A DNA stretch of 64,000 bases from Bryopsis sp. KO-2023 (taxonomy: Eukaryota; Chlorophyta; Ulvophyceae; Bryopsidales; Bryopsidaceae). Where the stretch lies: contig BSYQ01000007.1 of the NCBI GenBank assembly GCA_030272585.1, positions 4,158,001 through 4,222,000 on the forward strand. The letters are read 5' to 3'. Position 1 is the first letter of the stretch. Each line of letters opens with the position of its first letter. Shown piece by piece: positions 33,901-46,871 of the stretch. The position numbers and the translations under genes were made by a program. A model generated the notes under the pieces. The model had not been told where the DNA came from. It was given only the letters and a program-made list of their open reading frames with translations, and made no database searches.

Positions 33901-34339
33901 GGAACGAAGCGATGCTGGTGTTGTGTATACATTTTGTCCGCCGAGTTTCTGGAAGCCCTGGTTGGCGCTGCTTTGATTCTGGCACGTGTGACGAGGTCTC
34001 GCGTGGACTTCTTTTTTCTTTTCTTTTTTTGCAATGATAAATCCGGGCAAGGGGCGGTGGGATTCCGATTGCACCGCAGCGACATGCGACCGCGTTCACA
34101 CGAACGCGCGAAAAAACGGACAAAACCATATGTCAGACGCATCGTATTCTGGCCTTTTCCCCACTCTCCACCCCCCCCAAGAAATTAAAATAACAAAATC
34201 ATCATATTGTACTTGCAAATTTACACACAAAAAAGTACTGCTGAATGGATAAACATGATGGTGAGTTTTGAATATCGACGTCAAAATTTTGAAGTTTTGA
34301 AAATCTGGGATGCTTGGTATTTTTAACAGGGGGGAGAAA
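30942..34339. other. 3.4-kb low-complexity spacer and probable 5' UTR region
   Basis: 30950-32500 is dominated by poly-T and poly-A runs with no exon support. A CTGT/CTGC microsatellite lies at about 32517-32582. From 32800 to 34150 the sequence is GC-richer. It contains two small open frames with hydrophobic segments: about 32831-33052 (ending 'TAGGVVVMVGMSTNPALLAYWHPVNT') and 33517-33657 (46 codons, 'HVVSIVLEITTGVAFVLLGW'). Neither is recognised. A TTTTTAACAG splice acceptor just before 34330 suggests that a 5' UTR exon of the next gene lies in this GC-rich part. Confidence 0.5.
32517..32582. repeat. CTGT/CTGC tetranucleotide microsatellite
   Basis: A degenerate tandem array of CTGT, CTGC, CTAT and CGGT units. 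It lies in non-coding spacer. Confidence 0.85.
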
Positions 34340-37300
34340 ATGGATCCATGCATGACAGACCGTCAAGATAGGGTCGCCCCAGAGGATTTGGGGCAGGCTC
34401 CTATGTGCGATGATCTGACTGGGGTGAGTGCAAAAAATAAAAAACTTCCTTACAACAAGAAGATTACATGCTGAACATGGTTGGGGAAAAAAAAGTGTTT
34501 ATCACAACCCCCCTTCTTCCCTTAGAATTGAAGAAAGAAAGAAAATTTTAATTTTTTAGAATTGAGAAAGGTTGTCAGTTTTTTTCTTCTTTTTTCTTAA
34601 GAACAAAAAATAGATCCTTTAGCAAAAATCCACGCACCTGCCCCCCCACCCCCCTTTCCTGAAGCTGCTGTTTAAAATCTAAATTTGAACATCAAACAGG
34701 AAGTGGCACTGAGAGTGGATCGAACCCGAGTGTGCGTTGTTCAAGAAGAGGGAGTGAGTGGAATCGAGGAGTGCGACACAATAATGGGGGAAGCTTTTTT
34801 CGATGGGGGTGGGGAGGAGGAAAATCCACTGGTGTCTGCAAACATAATGTCGACCGATGACGTCCAAAGACCTGATCCAGGGCCCTCACAGATCTGTGAC
34901 ATCACCGGGCACAAGCGAGGGAGGGAGGATTGGATAAAAGAATGCTCGATGGCTGACGGGCATTTGGTGGAGTCCAGTCAGCCGCAGAGCGAAGTGGGGA
35001 GCAAATGGCTGGAAAGCGTCCCGCTGGAATGTGAAATCTCGACGGGGAAAGTGGGGTGCAACATTCAAGATGTGGGGACGTTGAGGTTGATCGGACCGGA
35101 GTCCAGCGCAGCTCCTCCGGTGCCGGTGTTCGTATACGATTGCGACAGACCTCTGCCTTGGTCTTCCAAAGCTAGAGTGATGAAGTTTTGTTTCGTATGT
35201 CTGACATCCAAGTCGGGGCTGTGGTTCAGCAATCCCCGCTGTTGCCAGAGCATCTGCGATGGATGCACGCTGGGGCTGGTGAGGAAGGGAGTGAACGTGC
35301 ATGGTGGCGCAGCGGAGTGTTCGGTCAGGTTTCCTGGGATGGGGGGCAAGCGTTTCTACAACATGCTGAGGAAAGTGCTGGGGGAGAAGCTGAGGGTCAG
35401 AAAAGCATCCGGGGATGCGGAAAGATGGAAGTCCAGGAAACAGGTTGCGGGCAGATTGCTCTCCTGCTCGTTATCACCGTCAGACATCGGGCCGGATGGT
35501 TTGCCGATTTGGAGGTCCATAGAATTAACCCACGGCGAATCGGAAAAATCAGACTCTCAGGAGGATGCTGACCAAAATGATATCGTGGATGGAGAAACAA
35601 ACCAAGACCACCTGAATCTAAATCAAGACGGCTGTGGTGGGGAAAATGAAATTGATGTTGTGATGGAAGATCCCAGATCTGAACGCTCCCTCGAGCTCCC
35701 ATCAGACGACAAAGAGGAGTTGGCTTCTGGTGTGGAAGAAATGCCGATTCTGCATGTGACAGCCACAAGGATTGCGGATGGGAATGCAACCAGGTCGGCC
35801 CCACCCCCTGCCTTAGAGAGCGTCCCAGCTGGCCGCCTGGAGGATTTCGGTGAAATTCCTGGATTCATCGATGAGGAAAATGTGGTGAAGGTTGGGAAAA
35901 ATGTGGAGGGAGGGGCCGGTGCCCAACCACACGTGGGTGTCAGCATAGGAATCACTGTTCCTAGAGAAACCTATTTTGCCGACATCCCCCGTCTTCCTTG
36001 TCCAATGATGCAAGGTGGTCGGGGCATCGGTAACCCACCGGTGAAAGAAAAGAAACTGAACGCAGCTCAAACTCGCCACCTACACCAATCTCGACGGCTG
36101 AAAGCGATCCGGAAAATGGTCGCTCAAGGAATGCCACACAGCACGGCTGCTCAGCATTGCCAGATGATGTCCTCATCGGGACCTGTAGAATCGACTCGGT
36201 GTGTCGGAGCAGATGGTAACGAGAATGGGGCTGGAGTGAGTCAGACGCCGCAACCGACCCTCCCAGATATGATGGCGATGAGTGCTGTTTCGGTCCCTGT
36301 GGAATTGCCTAGCCTAGCTTCTCTGGATGTACCTGCCAGCTTGCCCCCATTCGTTCTGGACATCGTCACCAAGCACTGTGGTCTGACAGTCGAAGGGAAA
36401 GGCACCAGTTCAGGTTCAGCCCCGCAGAAGCCGATCGCCCTGGAATATCGCCGGGCAATGTGCCCGGTGTTGGGCCCATCCGTCACTGCACAATTCACAG
36501 ATGCTAGAATAAGAGCGGGGAGAGCTGAGGATTTGAAGAAGATCGACATGCATTTCACTCCGTACGGGCTGATGAACATGACAATAGAGCCTCACTTGCC
36601 ATCGCTGGAACTGAAAAAGATCGTGAAAGGCAGGAGTGGCAGTGGGGATGCAGGGAACCAACCTCCGTTTGTACCGAATCTCACCAGCCTTTCAGCAGCC
36701 CGGGCAATGATCAGAGCTTCTGGACCATTGGCAGGGAGCGAGGGGGATGTGGGTCAATCCGCGAACAAGGGTTTTCAGCTACGATCGAGTGAGTTCATTT
36801 TTCCATTTAATGCTTGCTCCTTCATCAGCAGTGAATGATGTGGGCTGCCATATTAGCCCCTGTCCCTGCCAAGAGTGATGTCACACTTTTTTGAATTTTG
36901 TTTGTCCTGATTTTCTTTATGTCAGACTCCCGGTGCCTGTGGTGCAAAAAGTATTTGGATCCTTGCAAAGCCAACGCTCCACCGTTAAACTCAGCTCGGC
37001 TATGCGAAGCCTGTTCGGCAGCTCCTGGTTGCCCATCTCGTCAAAGGCACCACCAAATCATATCTATCGATGGAGCCGGAGAGAATCAACATGCCATTCC
37101 TTCAGCGGATCTCGGTGTGATTGATTTGCTTTCGGATGGGGAACCCTCGCCTCCCGAAGCCCCCCAGATTGAGGTCGAAACAGAGGAACCTCCCCCGAAA
37201 ACCCCAGAAAACCCCGAGTCTGAGGAGGAAAAGGAAAAGGAGGAGGCAGTTGCTCAGCCGAATCTGAATGAAAATGAGCTGGACAAGCTCATGCCCTTGT

Positions 37301-38757
37301 TGCAAGCGTTGGAGACTGCTGTGGGGGAACCCCGGAAAAAGAGGCTCCCTTGGTGGATGGCATTGTACAACAAGTTTGAAACGAACGGATTCATTCCCAG
37401 GAGCAAGCGAAGCCCTAGGTTGGTCCATCGGATAGGCTGGCTGGAACGGGATGGACCGAGGGTGAAACGGGGACGAGTGATCGAGAATGAGAGGGTCAGT
37501 GCTTTCATCAGCGACCCCACAGATCCGCTGGACCATTACAAATCCATGTACAGGAGGAAACGCCTCCGGCTGAATAGCCAGACCTTCACCAAGGGACGAG
37601 AAAAGAACTCCGCACGAGGGGGGAAACTCGGTCGGAAAAAGAGGCGATCGAGAAGAGGGGGTCGATTGGATGGCGGAGAATCAGGGTCGATTCCCTGGGC
37701 TCATTTGTTCAAAAAAAGTCCCCTGCAGGATTGCAATGGGGGCGGAGTCGAAAACCGGGGGAAGGCTGGTAGAATGCCGGACGTTGTCAGTATCGATTTC
37801 AATGAGGAAAGCGGCTCGGGGGCTGCAGAACGCATCCAGATCGTGTGTCAGAATTGTGGGGTTTTGAGGATGGTGTCGGATGTGGAGAGTTTCGTGAGGC
37901 TGCCCTCCAAGGTTCGATCGAGGTGTCGCGATTGCAGGAAAGACATGGAAATTTCTTCGCCGAGAAGAGCCAGGAAGCTGGATCGATGTTGCAGGAAAAT
38001 GGAGAAGGGCATCAGGAGATGGTGGCAAGATTTGGGGGCGTTGCCTAGGGATGCCGTAGAGGATGAGGTCTTGTCCGAAACTCTCTCTAGCACGTCGGAA
38101 GAACCAGAATTACGCTCCGACGGTAGTGTTGGTGATTTCCTTTCCCCTTTCCGTTTGTCACGGTTGCTTGTGAATCGAGACGACCCCACTCCAGGAATTG
38201 TCTCGGTTGCGTTTGGATTGCTGCCTCCTTTTGGAAGTGGCAGCAGAAAACGTGCGCTGTCGATGAAAGAAGCGAACAGGGGTGCTCGTTTGGAGGGTCA
38301 GTTTGCGGGTGGAAGCTCGTCAGGGGTGCGTTTGGATAGATCTTGTTCGCTGAAGGAGAGGGAAAACCTGAACCTACAAGGGGAGAATCGAGAGGAAATA
38401 GGAGGTGCTGTGGTTGAGCACAGGGGGGATTCAGGTGCTGACTCTGGGGGACCAGAGGAGTCGATGGGGAAGACTAGGCCGGTTGCAGCAAAACCCTTGC
38501 TGTCGATCGACCATGATTTGGATGCTTGCGAGGAAGGGCTGCTGACCCTGGATGGTGATTGTGGCATGGATTTGGTGGAGAAAACGGACGGAGACTATTT
38601 ATATCCTCGGAAAGGATCTAGGGCATGGAAGTCTGCTTTCAACATCGTCAGGGGGTGGTCTGAGAGTCATACTCAGGCGAAATTGACCCGATATGGGCTC
38701 AGCGGACTGATGTGTGGATTAATGAAAAAAGCTTTCATTCAAAGCGAGGATCTGTAG
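34340..38757 (+). CDS. Large protein with three GATA-like CX2C-X18-22-CX2C motifs
   Basis: Three exons, 34340-34423, 34700-36788 and 36926-38757, join in phases 0 and 1 to give 1,334 residues. Three Cys4 motifs are visible. C192-X2-C-X18-C214-X2-C217 has LW after the first pair, as in GATA fingers. C728-X2-C-X19-C751-X2-C754 is encoded right at the start of exon 3. C1032-X2-C-X22-C1058-X2-C1061 is the third. Long acidic and Ser/Gly-rich linkers separate them. Basic patches (for example KKRRSRRGGRL near 970) could be nuclear signals. GVIDLLSDGE near residue 795 resembles a SUMO-interacting motif. I infer a nuclear chromatin or transcription protein; I do not recognise the family as a whole. 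An acceptor just upstream of the ATG suggests a 5' UTR intron. Confidence 0.75.
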
Positions 38758-39572
38758 ATTGTTACGGTAGTAATATATAGGGGGGGTGGGGGTGGGGGCA
38801 AAAAGCAAATACATATGTTTTAAAATTAAACAAAAGAAAGGGAAGGATCCATATAGACTGTGATTTTGGTGTTGGGTTTGAATTGTATTGTTGTATTGAG
38901 GGAAGCGAGGGGCTTCGACAGTTGTATCCATGAAAAAAGCTAATACAAGCTGAAGCAATTCTTCAAGAATGTATATTGGTTATTTTGTTTTGGGGGGGGG
39001 GAAGGGGCTGGAGAGGAACACTGGGATTTGAATGTACTGACTCAATAGATCGGGTAAATGGCATCATGAATATAGCATATTTCCGAATAATTAATGTTGG
39101 TGTCCAGCATAGCTTTCATCGGCCAGTGGTGCCAGGTCTTGAAGCAGGAGGGAAAAAAACAACAAAAAATGGCTTGGATGTGGAAATAGTTGAATATATT
39201 CACTTCATTGAGCCTGGGTCGGTTGAACGCCAGAGCATCGACGACTCGAAAAGAAAAAAAAGATAGGAAACAATACTCAATGCTGCACACCAGATCTAAT
39301 TCACCAATCCCCATGGCAGCCTTTCTATTCTCAGCACAGTTTTTGCACGTAAACTTTTTTCTTTTTTACAAACTTTTTCACCTCAGTGTTGGGTTCAACA
39401 CAACATGAACCCGAAATTACATTCTGAAGAGAATGCAGCCTACAATCAATCCCCACATTACGAACGTTTTTCCAATTAATTTATCATTCAAGACGCAAAA
39501 CGCCACCAGCCCTCACACCTTTTTCCTCCTTTTCCAAAAACGATCGCCCCCGTGCGAAGCTTTCGAAAGAAA
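38758..39572. other. Spacer between zinc-finger-like gene and SYF1
   Basis: AT-rich with G-runs at 38781-38797 and 38992-39006. No exon with good splice signals. The last 100 bases before 39573 become GC-richer, as expected for the SYF1 promoter. Confidence 0.5.
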
Positions 39573-42500
39573 ATGGCGAAGTCCGGCGACGCAGCGGGGC
39601 CTGGCGTCATCGACGACTTGATGCCGGACGAAGACGATCTGCTCTACGAGGAGGAGCTGTTGAGGAATCCCTACTCGGTGAAGATGTGGTGGCGGTACCT
39701 CCAAGCTCGAAAAGATTCCACGCCGAAGAGAAGGTATTTGCTGTTCGAAAGAGCTCTGAAGGCATTGCCAGGCAGTTATAAGGTTTGTGTTTCGTCTGAT
39801 GGGAACAGGGGGAAGAAAAAAAAAAAAAAAACGATATGAAAGAGTGGACAGTGCAAAAAAGTGTGACTTTGGTTTATGAAGGGTTGGAGATGTGTGAGAA
39901 AGGAATCAGATGTGTGAAATATGATTTTCGCGAAGCCTTGGATCAGCTCTTCATTTGACGTTCAGTCGATAATATTTAAATTTTCCACCAATTTTTTTAT
40001 GTACTTTTTTATATTCAGCTCTGAATGATACAGTTCAAAATTGGAACGGAATTGATTGTCCAAGGGGAGAGGGGGGGGGGGAGATTTAAAAAAAAATAAA
40101 AACAATCGAAAGCAATGCTGTGGAAAGATTCACATTGAAAAGTTAAAACACATGCAACGAGTCCCCATCAACCGAACGAATAACTTTTTTTTGGATCTCT
40201 TTTTCTTTTTGGAATTTTAACTCAGTGTTTTTCTTTTCTGTTTTTTTGTTTCCCCCTTGATGCAGTTCTGGCATGCTTACCTGGGGGAAAGATTAATGGC
40301 AGTGAGGGGACTGTGCATTACTCATCCTGCGGTGGAGGCCCTGAACAACACTTTCGAAAGAGCTCTCGTCACGATGCACAAAATGCCCAGGATTTGGTTG
40401 GAGTATTTGGAATTCCTTGTGGGGCAAAAGTTCGTCACGAAAGCTAGGCGAGCTTTTGATCGAGCGCTGGCTGCGCTCCCTGTCACTCAACATGATAGAA
40501 TATGGCAACTCTACTTGGTGAGGTGTCCCGAAAAAGTTGTAGAAAAATAGATTTGTTTGAATAATTAATTTCCTGGGCTTGTTGTTTCTTTTTTGTCACT
40601 GGATTTTGGGATCCACTGCGCTTTGCATACAATAAAAGTTATTTCTGAAAGAATAGGAAAATATAGAAAAACAGCTTTTTGAAGCAAAAGAAGTTGGTGG
40701 AGTCTTATCCATACAGTGCTGAACACCTGTTGAAGGATAGTAGTGTTTTTTTTGTTTTTTTTTTCCCTTAAGGAAGTTATTTGTTTAAATCAATGTTTTC
40801 TTTCTTTTTGAATTTGTCTTCCATCAGGATTTTGTTCGGAGCCCCGGGATCCCAGTGGAAACGTCCATCAGAGTGTATCGGAGGTATTTGCAGCTGGAGC
40901 CGTCGCACACAGAAGAGTACATTGCGTTTTTGAAAAGCAAGGTGGGGCCATTTTTCTATTTTTATAATTCATAAGCAACATAAGGTAGTTTCCTTCACTT
41001 TATTTCAGGGAAAAAAAGAAAAGAAAAAGAGAAACAGGAAAGCGTGAACAAGTGTATGTTAAAACTGGGAAACAAAAATAGGGAGCCAAAAAATAATTCA
41101 AACATGGGGGTCCATCTTTCATTCATTTATTTTTAAAAGAAGTTGAAATAAAAAAGTGGTCCTTTTGGTAAATCAATGTGTTTGATTTAATTTCCACAAA
41201 AAAACACTCAACAGGATCGAGTAGGGGAAGCTGCAAAGAAGCTGGCTGAGGTGAGCAATGATGACATGTTCCGGTCGTTGGAGGGGAAAAGCAAGCACCA
41301 ACTGTGGCTGGAGCTCTGCGACATTATTACTAAGCATCCACAAGAAGTCCAAGATCTGAAAGTTGAGGCGATCATTCGTGGAGGGCTCAGGAAATTTACT
41401 GACGAGGTAGGAGGGGGCAAAAAAACAACGTGTGGTTGGATTCTCCCCAATAGAATATATAATACGCAAGGCAATTTTTTTTGAGAATGATAACTTTTGT
41501 GTTGGTGTGGGGAAAAAAGAAGAAAAAAAATTTGCTTTTTGGGGGGGTGAACTGTGCTCCGACTCCGACGTGAGAAAGCTGGTGGAAAAAAAGAAGATCT
41601 GCAATCAAAACCACAGATAGAATGTGGCCGATTCCCTGGCAAGATGTGAAAAATGTCAGTCATCCAGACACCCTTATCCTTTTTGGCTTAACCGGCAGAG
41701 TACAATCCCGTTTCCTTTCTGCTTTTTCACGAATCTCACATTTCATGAGATGTTTCGTTTTCATGCATTTTTTTTGTATTCACTCCCCCTTCCCCCCCGT
41801 TTTTGTTTTTGTTTTTTATTTGACAGGTGGGTCGATTATGGACTTCATTGGCAGATTTCTTCATTCGACAAGCCATGTTCGAAAAAGCGAGGGACATTTA
41901 CGAGGAGGGTTTGGCGACGGTGGTGACTGTACGTGATTTCAGTTTGATTTTCGATGCGCTGGCTCAATTTGAGGAAAGTTTGATCAACGCAAAAATGGAG
42001 GTGGAAGAATCCGATGAGTCTGACGGGGAAGACGACGATGATGGTGATGGGGAGGATTTTTTGTTGAAGGATGATGGCCAAGATCTGGACCTCAGGTATT
42101 TAAGCGTTTCATATGATCGTTTTTTTTTTTTTTTTTCTCCTTGGAATGTTAAAGAGCAACAGATATTTTGAAAAAAGAGTGAAAAGAATGTACCATAGGA
42201 AAGCCTGAATTCACTTCCAAACCCATCACAGTTTAAAAATAGAAAAAAGTAAAAGCACTGAAGGTTTTTTTTTCTCTACTGTTGTCATCCTGTGTTTGAA
42301 CAAAAAAAAGAGTGACGTTGAGGTAAAATCTCATTTTCTTTCACACCTGTATATATTCATTTTTTCGAGAAGCTGGATAATTTCCACCGACCTCTTTTTT
42401 TCATCTTTTTTGTTAAAAAAATTCAAAAAAATAAAACAGGATTGCCCGATTGGAGAATTTCATGTCTCGCCGCCCGGAGCTGCTCAGCAGCGTTATGTTA

Positions 42501-45500
42501 CGGCAAAATCCTCACAATGTGCATGAGTGGCACAAGAGGGTCAAACTTTTCCAAGGAAACCCCACACGGCAAATATTGACATTCACGGAAGCTGTGAAAA
42601 CTGTGGATTGTGAAAAGGTAAAAAAAAAAAAAAAACTGGGGCAAAGATTATACACAAAATGAGAAAGTAAAAAATTATTATCATGAAAATAAGGGAGGAG
42701 GGGAGTTGAATCTGTAGTTCAAAAAATAGAAAGAGAGTGAACAACCTTTCTTTTGTCTCCAAAAATCAACATGCAGCCATGCTGATCCATCCCCAATCTT
42801 TTTCCTTAATTACAGGAAATTATTTTCCATTGATATTTTTTTTTAATTCATTGTTTTTGCCCAATAGGATTCTGAATAAGATTTTTTTTTCAGTGTCAAG
42901 GGTGTGCGCTCAAATGGAACGAATAGCATGTAAATTCCTTTTCTTCATCATTTGAACAAGCATGGCTTCCAGCAACCAATTTTTCGTTTTTTTTTGTATC
43001 AACCAGGCAGTCGGGAAACCCCATACGTTGTGGTGTGCATTTGCCAAATTCTACGAGCGGCATGGGGATGTGCAGAATGCCAGGGTGATTTTCGAAAAGG
43101 CCATCCAGGTATACAGCACGATTCACCGTTCGCTCCTACGAGTCCAGAATATGGCAGAAAGTCCCCAAAACCTCCTTCCTTTTGGTTTTCCCTGACAAGC
43201 AGTTTCCGATTCGATTCATCGGAAGCTGCAGAGAGGGGTCATTTCAGGGGCATTCCACCAGATAATCCCTGAATGTAGGTCTCCACGCAGCAATTTTCAC
43301 TCCAGAAATACGTATTTTCCCCTTTTTTTTTCCCTCATCGAAACCACTGGCATTTCGAGAATTGCCCTCAGTCTCAGTTTACTTGATCTGCTTCCTTTTC
43401 TTACCCGCTGTGTCCAAAACAAAACCCAGGTTGCGTTCAAGTACGTGGATGATCTGGCCAGCGTCTGGTGCGAATGGGTGGAAATGGAACTCAGGCATCA
43501 GAATTTCAAAACGGCGATCGAACTGATGAGGAGAGCCACCGCAGACCCCCCCTCGGCGAAAAAGCGATTGACGAGGGACGAAATCCAGAAGCTGTCGGTG
43601 CAGGACAGACTGTATCGCAGCTTGAAACTGTGGACGTTCTACTGCGACCTGGAGGAATCCTTGGGGACTCTGGAAAGCACGAAAGCTGTGTACAACAGAA
43701 TTCTGGAGCTGAGAATCGCGACGCCTCAGATCATTCTGAACTATTCGATGTTCCTCCAAGTGAGTTATGAATAATGAACGCTGGGTTGTGGATTTCACTT
43801 CGGTAGAATAGAAGTTTGGAAGTTTCGCTGAAAAAAAAAAAAAAGAAGTGAAAAGTGATGCGAATTTTTTTTTGGGTGGGGCTGATAGGAACCCATGCGT
43901 TTGGCCTTGTACGATAAAGTGTGCGTGGGTTGTTTTTTTGGAAGCGAACATCTGAATATTTAGCTGTGGGTTCCATGGCATTTTTTGCAGTGAAAAAAAT
44001 GTGTTTTTCGAATATGCATTGATTTCAATCCACAAGTATGATCTTCCTTGTCCATATTTTTGACCTCTGGCGATGGCTGATGCAGGAAAACAAGTACTGG
44101 GAGGATTCCTTCCAAGTTTACGAGCGAGGTGTTGCATTATTCAAGTATCCCCATGTTCAAGCAATTTGGCATGCATATTTGAAACTGTTCGTGGAGCGAT
44201 ACGGGGGGACGAAATTGGAAAGGGCCAGAGATATGTTTGAACAAGCTATCACTCAGGTACCTCCTTTTTTTTCTTCACGCCAGTAAAGAGCATCCTTTCT
44301 CCAATGTGCACTTTCCCCGCTGGTCTGACACACACTGTCTGTCTGACATCCAGCCCCACTCTGATTCTCCTTCAGAATCTACGATTCCCTGGATCAATTT
44401 ATAAGGAGTGCATATGTTTTCTCTCGTTCATTTTGCCCTTCCAATGTTTTGAGCAATCAAAAAGGAACTGTTTCGTTGCTGTATTGACCGATTTCTGTCA
44501 TTTTTTTTATGTGGCGATTCCTTACTTCAGGCACCTCCGGAAGAATCCAAGCCGATTTTTCTTCAATATGCCGATTTGGAGGAGAAGTATGGTCTGACCA
44601 AACATGCGATGGCGGTTTACGAAAGGGCAGCCAAAACCGTTCCCAGAAACGAAAGATTGGAGGTTTATGAGCTGTACATCAGGAAAGCCTCGGATTTCTA
44701 CGGAATCGGAAAGGCAAGTTTTTTCTTTGCTTGTAACAAACAATTCTTTTTTTCCTTTGGGTTTGGGTTTGGATTTGGGTTTGTAAAAATTGCAACATTT
44801 TTCTTTTCTTTACTTTTTTTTTTCAAGTTTCTCCGGATCTTCTCTCTCAAAATTTTTGTTTTTTATTTTTTATATCTTTTTGAATATAAACCCATCCACT
44901 ATGCATAGGAGTGATATTTTTTATTTTTTTAGGGTATATATTTATTTAACCATTTGTATGTTCGATGGAGGACCTCACTTTTCAACTTTTTTTTTTTTTC
45001 GAATGCAGGTCAGAGAGATCTACGAAATGGCGATCGAATCTCAGAAGCCTTTCGACCTCACCGACGCAGATTGCCGAACGATGTGCAAAAAATATGCCGA
45101 TCTGGAGAGAAACCTGGGGGAAATCGATCGAGCCCGGGCAATATATGTGCATGCTTCTTCGCTGTGCAACCCGGCCGTCGAGAAAGCCTTCTGGGAGGAA
45201 TGGAATCAGTTTGAAATCAAGCATGGCAATGAGGACACCTTCAGAGAGATGCGAAGAATCAAGCGATCGGTGGCAGCCAGTTACAGTCAAATGCATTACA
45301 ACACGGCCACCGTCGAAGCTGCGATTCCTCTCACTGGTAATTCTGATTTATTATTTTTTTTTAAATGAATGTTAGTTTTAATTCAAGATCGGATTTCATA
45401 TCCACTGTTCTTGATGTCCAACCCATGCTGTTTTTTTTGCTCAGAATCTAAATCTAAATCTAATCTGTTTTTCTTCCGGGAATTGACATGCATATGTGTG

Positions 45501-46373
45501 TATTTTTTTGCTTTCCGAAATTGAAATTAGTCACAAAAGGCCAAATGGCCGAGTGCAACCCGTCGACGGAAATGCATGCTAGACTGACTCAAAAGTTAAC
45601 CACCGTTCCATCCCAATGTCCATATCTAGCTCTCTACCCCATCCATATAGACAAGGATTTCAGTTTGAGTGGCATCTTGGAGTTCCTTCTTCGAGATTTC
45701 CTCGATTCTCAAGCTTCTGAGAAAGCCATACAAATTCTCATCCAGGGACCGTCGAGGCCGGATCTCAACAAGTTGCGAGCAAAATGCACAAGGTGGATGA
45801 TGACATGCAAGCTTTGGAAGCTGCTTCGGCATCCGATGCCACCAAACCCATGTTCGGACGCTTCGTCAAAGGAGAAACCATACAACAGGGAGAAAAAGAC
45901 GATGCTGCACAACCGACAGGTATGAACAATACAATCATCCATGCACTGCCCCCCAAATATATATATATATATTGCAATGAAGGGCACATGTCTGTGACAA
46001 AATTTTCACCAGCTGAATCCACCCAACCATGCCATCGAAAGTACATTGGCGATTCGACAAAGATTTCCAAATCGGCTCCCACCAACACTCCCGAAAGTTA
46101 GCAAAACCTTTTCGTAAATCCCCAAAGAATAGCCGCTGAAATTGAATTACATATTATTGTGTGTGTGCAGATGGCGCAGATGCAAACCCTGAGGAGATCG
46201 ATTTGGATGATGGAGGAGATGATGATGATGATGGTGATGATCCTGATGTGGATGTTGCTCAGAAGTCTGTTCCAGATGCTGTGTTCGGGGCATTGTCCAA
46301 GAAACGGGCCAAGAATGAGGAAGCCTCCGGAGCTTTAGAGAGATTCAAAAAGCAGAAAAAAGACGAAAAATAG
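39573..46373 (+). CDS. SYF1: Pre-mRNA splicing factor SYF1 / XAB2
   Basis: A scaffold of the Prp19/NineTeen complex needed for both splicing steps. Thirteen exons: 39573-39782, 40266-40517, 40828-40941, 41215-41406, 41827-42095, 42440-42617, 43007-43108, 43430-43759, 44086-44256, 44531-44713, 45009-45336, 45746-45919 and 46171-46373. All phases agree; 901 residues (human XAB2 is 855). The N terminus (MPDEDDLLYEEELLRNPYSVKMWWRY) is diagnostic. HAT repeats fill most of the protein, for example RLENFMSRRPELLSS, PHTLWCAFAKFYERHGDVQNAR and RMRRIKRS-like sequences near the end. Acidic inserts occur at about 317-335 and near the C terminus. The C-terminal LERFKKQKKDEK is basic. The intron after 44713 begins with GC. 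Introns carry much simple sequence. Confidence 0.95.
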
Positions 46374-46871
46374 GCATTCCTTCCCAGCGATCTGTGGATG
46401 TGTGTTAGCTTCCTTTTTTTTTAGAGAGGGGGGGGGTAGGAGGGGGAGAGGGGTTGTGTAACATAGATAGACATCATTTCATGAAGGACTGGTATTACCA
46501 ATTTGGTAATCATCATGGGTTTCTAATATTGTCAAAAGCTTTCGCCCGAGAGTCTTTCCTGGATGTGCTGATGGTGGTGATAAAGATTTGCCCTGCAGCG
46601 ATTCTTTTTTTTTTCCCTCTTTCTTTCCCAAACGCTCACACTGCGGCTTGAAGCAGACACGGAGAAAGCTGTTTGAAAAAAAAAAGGAAGAAAACACTAA
46701 AAAATGCCGGGTTGAATCTGCGAAAAGGAGGGAACGAATCTCACCCCCCCCCTTCTGCCGTGACTCACGTAGCATCGTCCAGTCAGACGTACGTACGGTT
46801 TTGTTCGACATGGATTCCCTTCTAACAATGGGGAAAACACGCCTGCTCGTTTCAAGCAGGGTTCTTCCGTG
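46374..46871. other. Spacer and promoter between SYF1 and NDUFV1
   Basis: 498 bp with a G-rich run near 46426-46453. No exon supported. GC content rises just before 46872. Confidence 0.5.

Noticed and set aside
45521-45745. An additional SYF1 exon between 45336 and 45746
   Set aside because: There is an AG before 45532 and partial open frame, but joining 45336 to 45746 keeps phase and gives the expected C-terminal sequence; the intervening frame has no family similarity.
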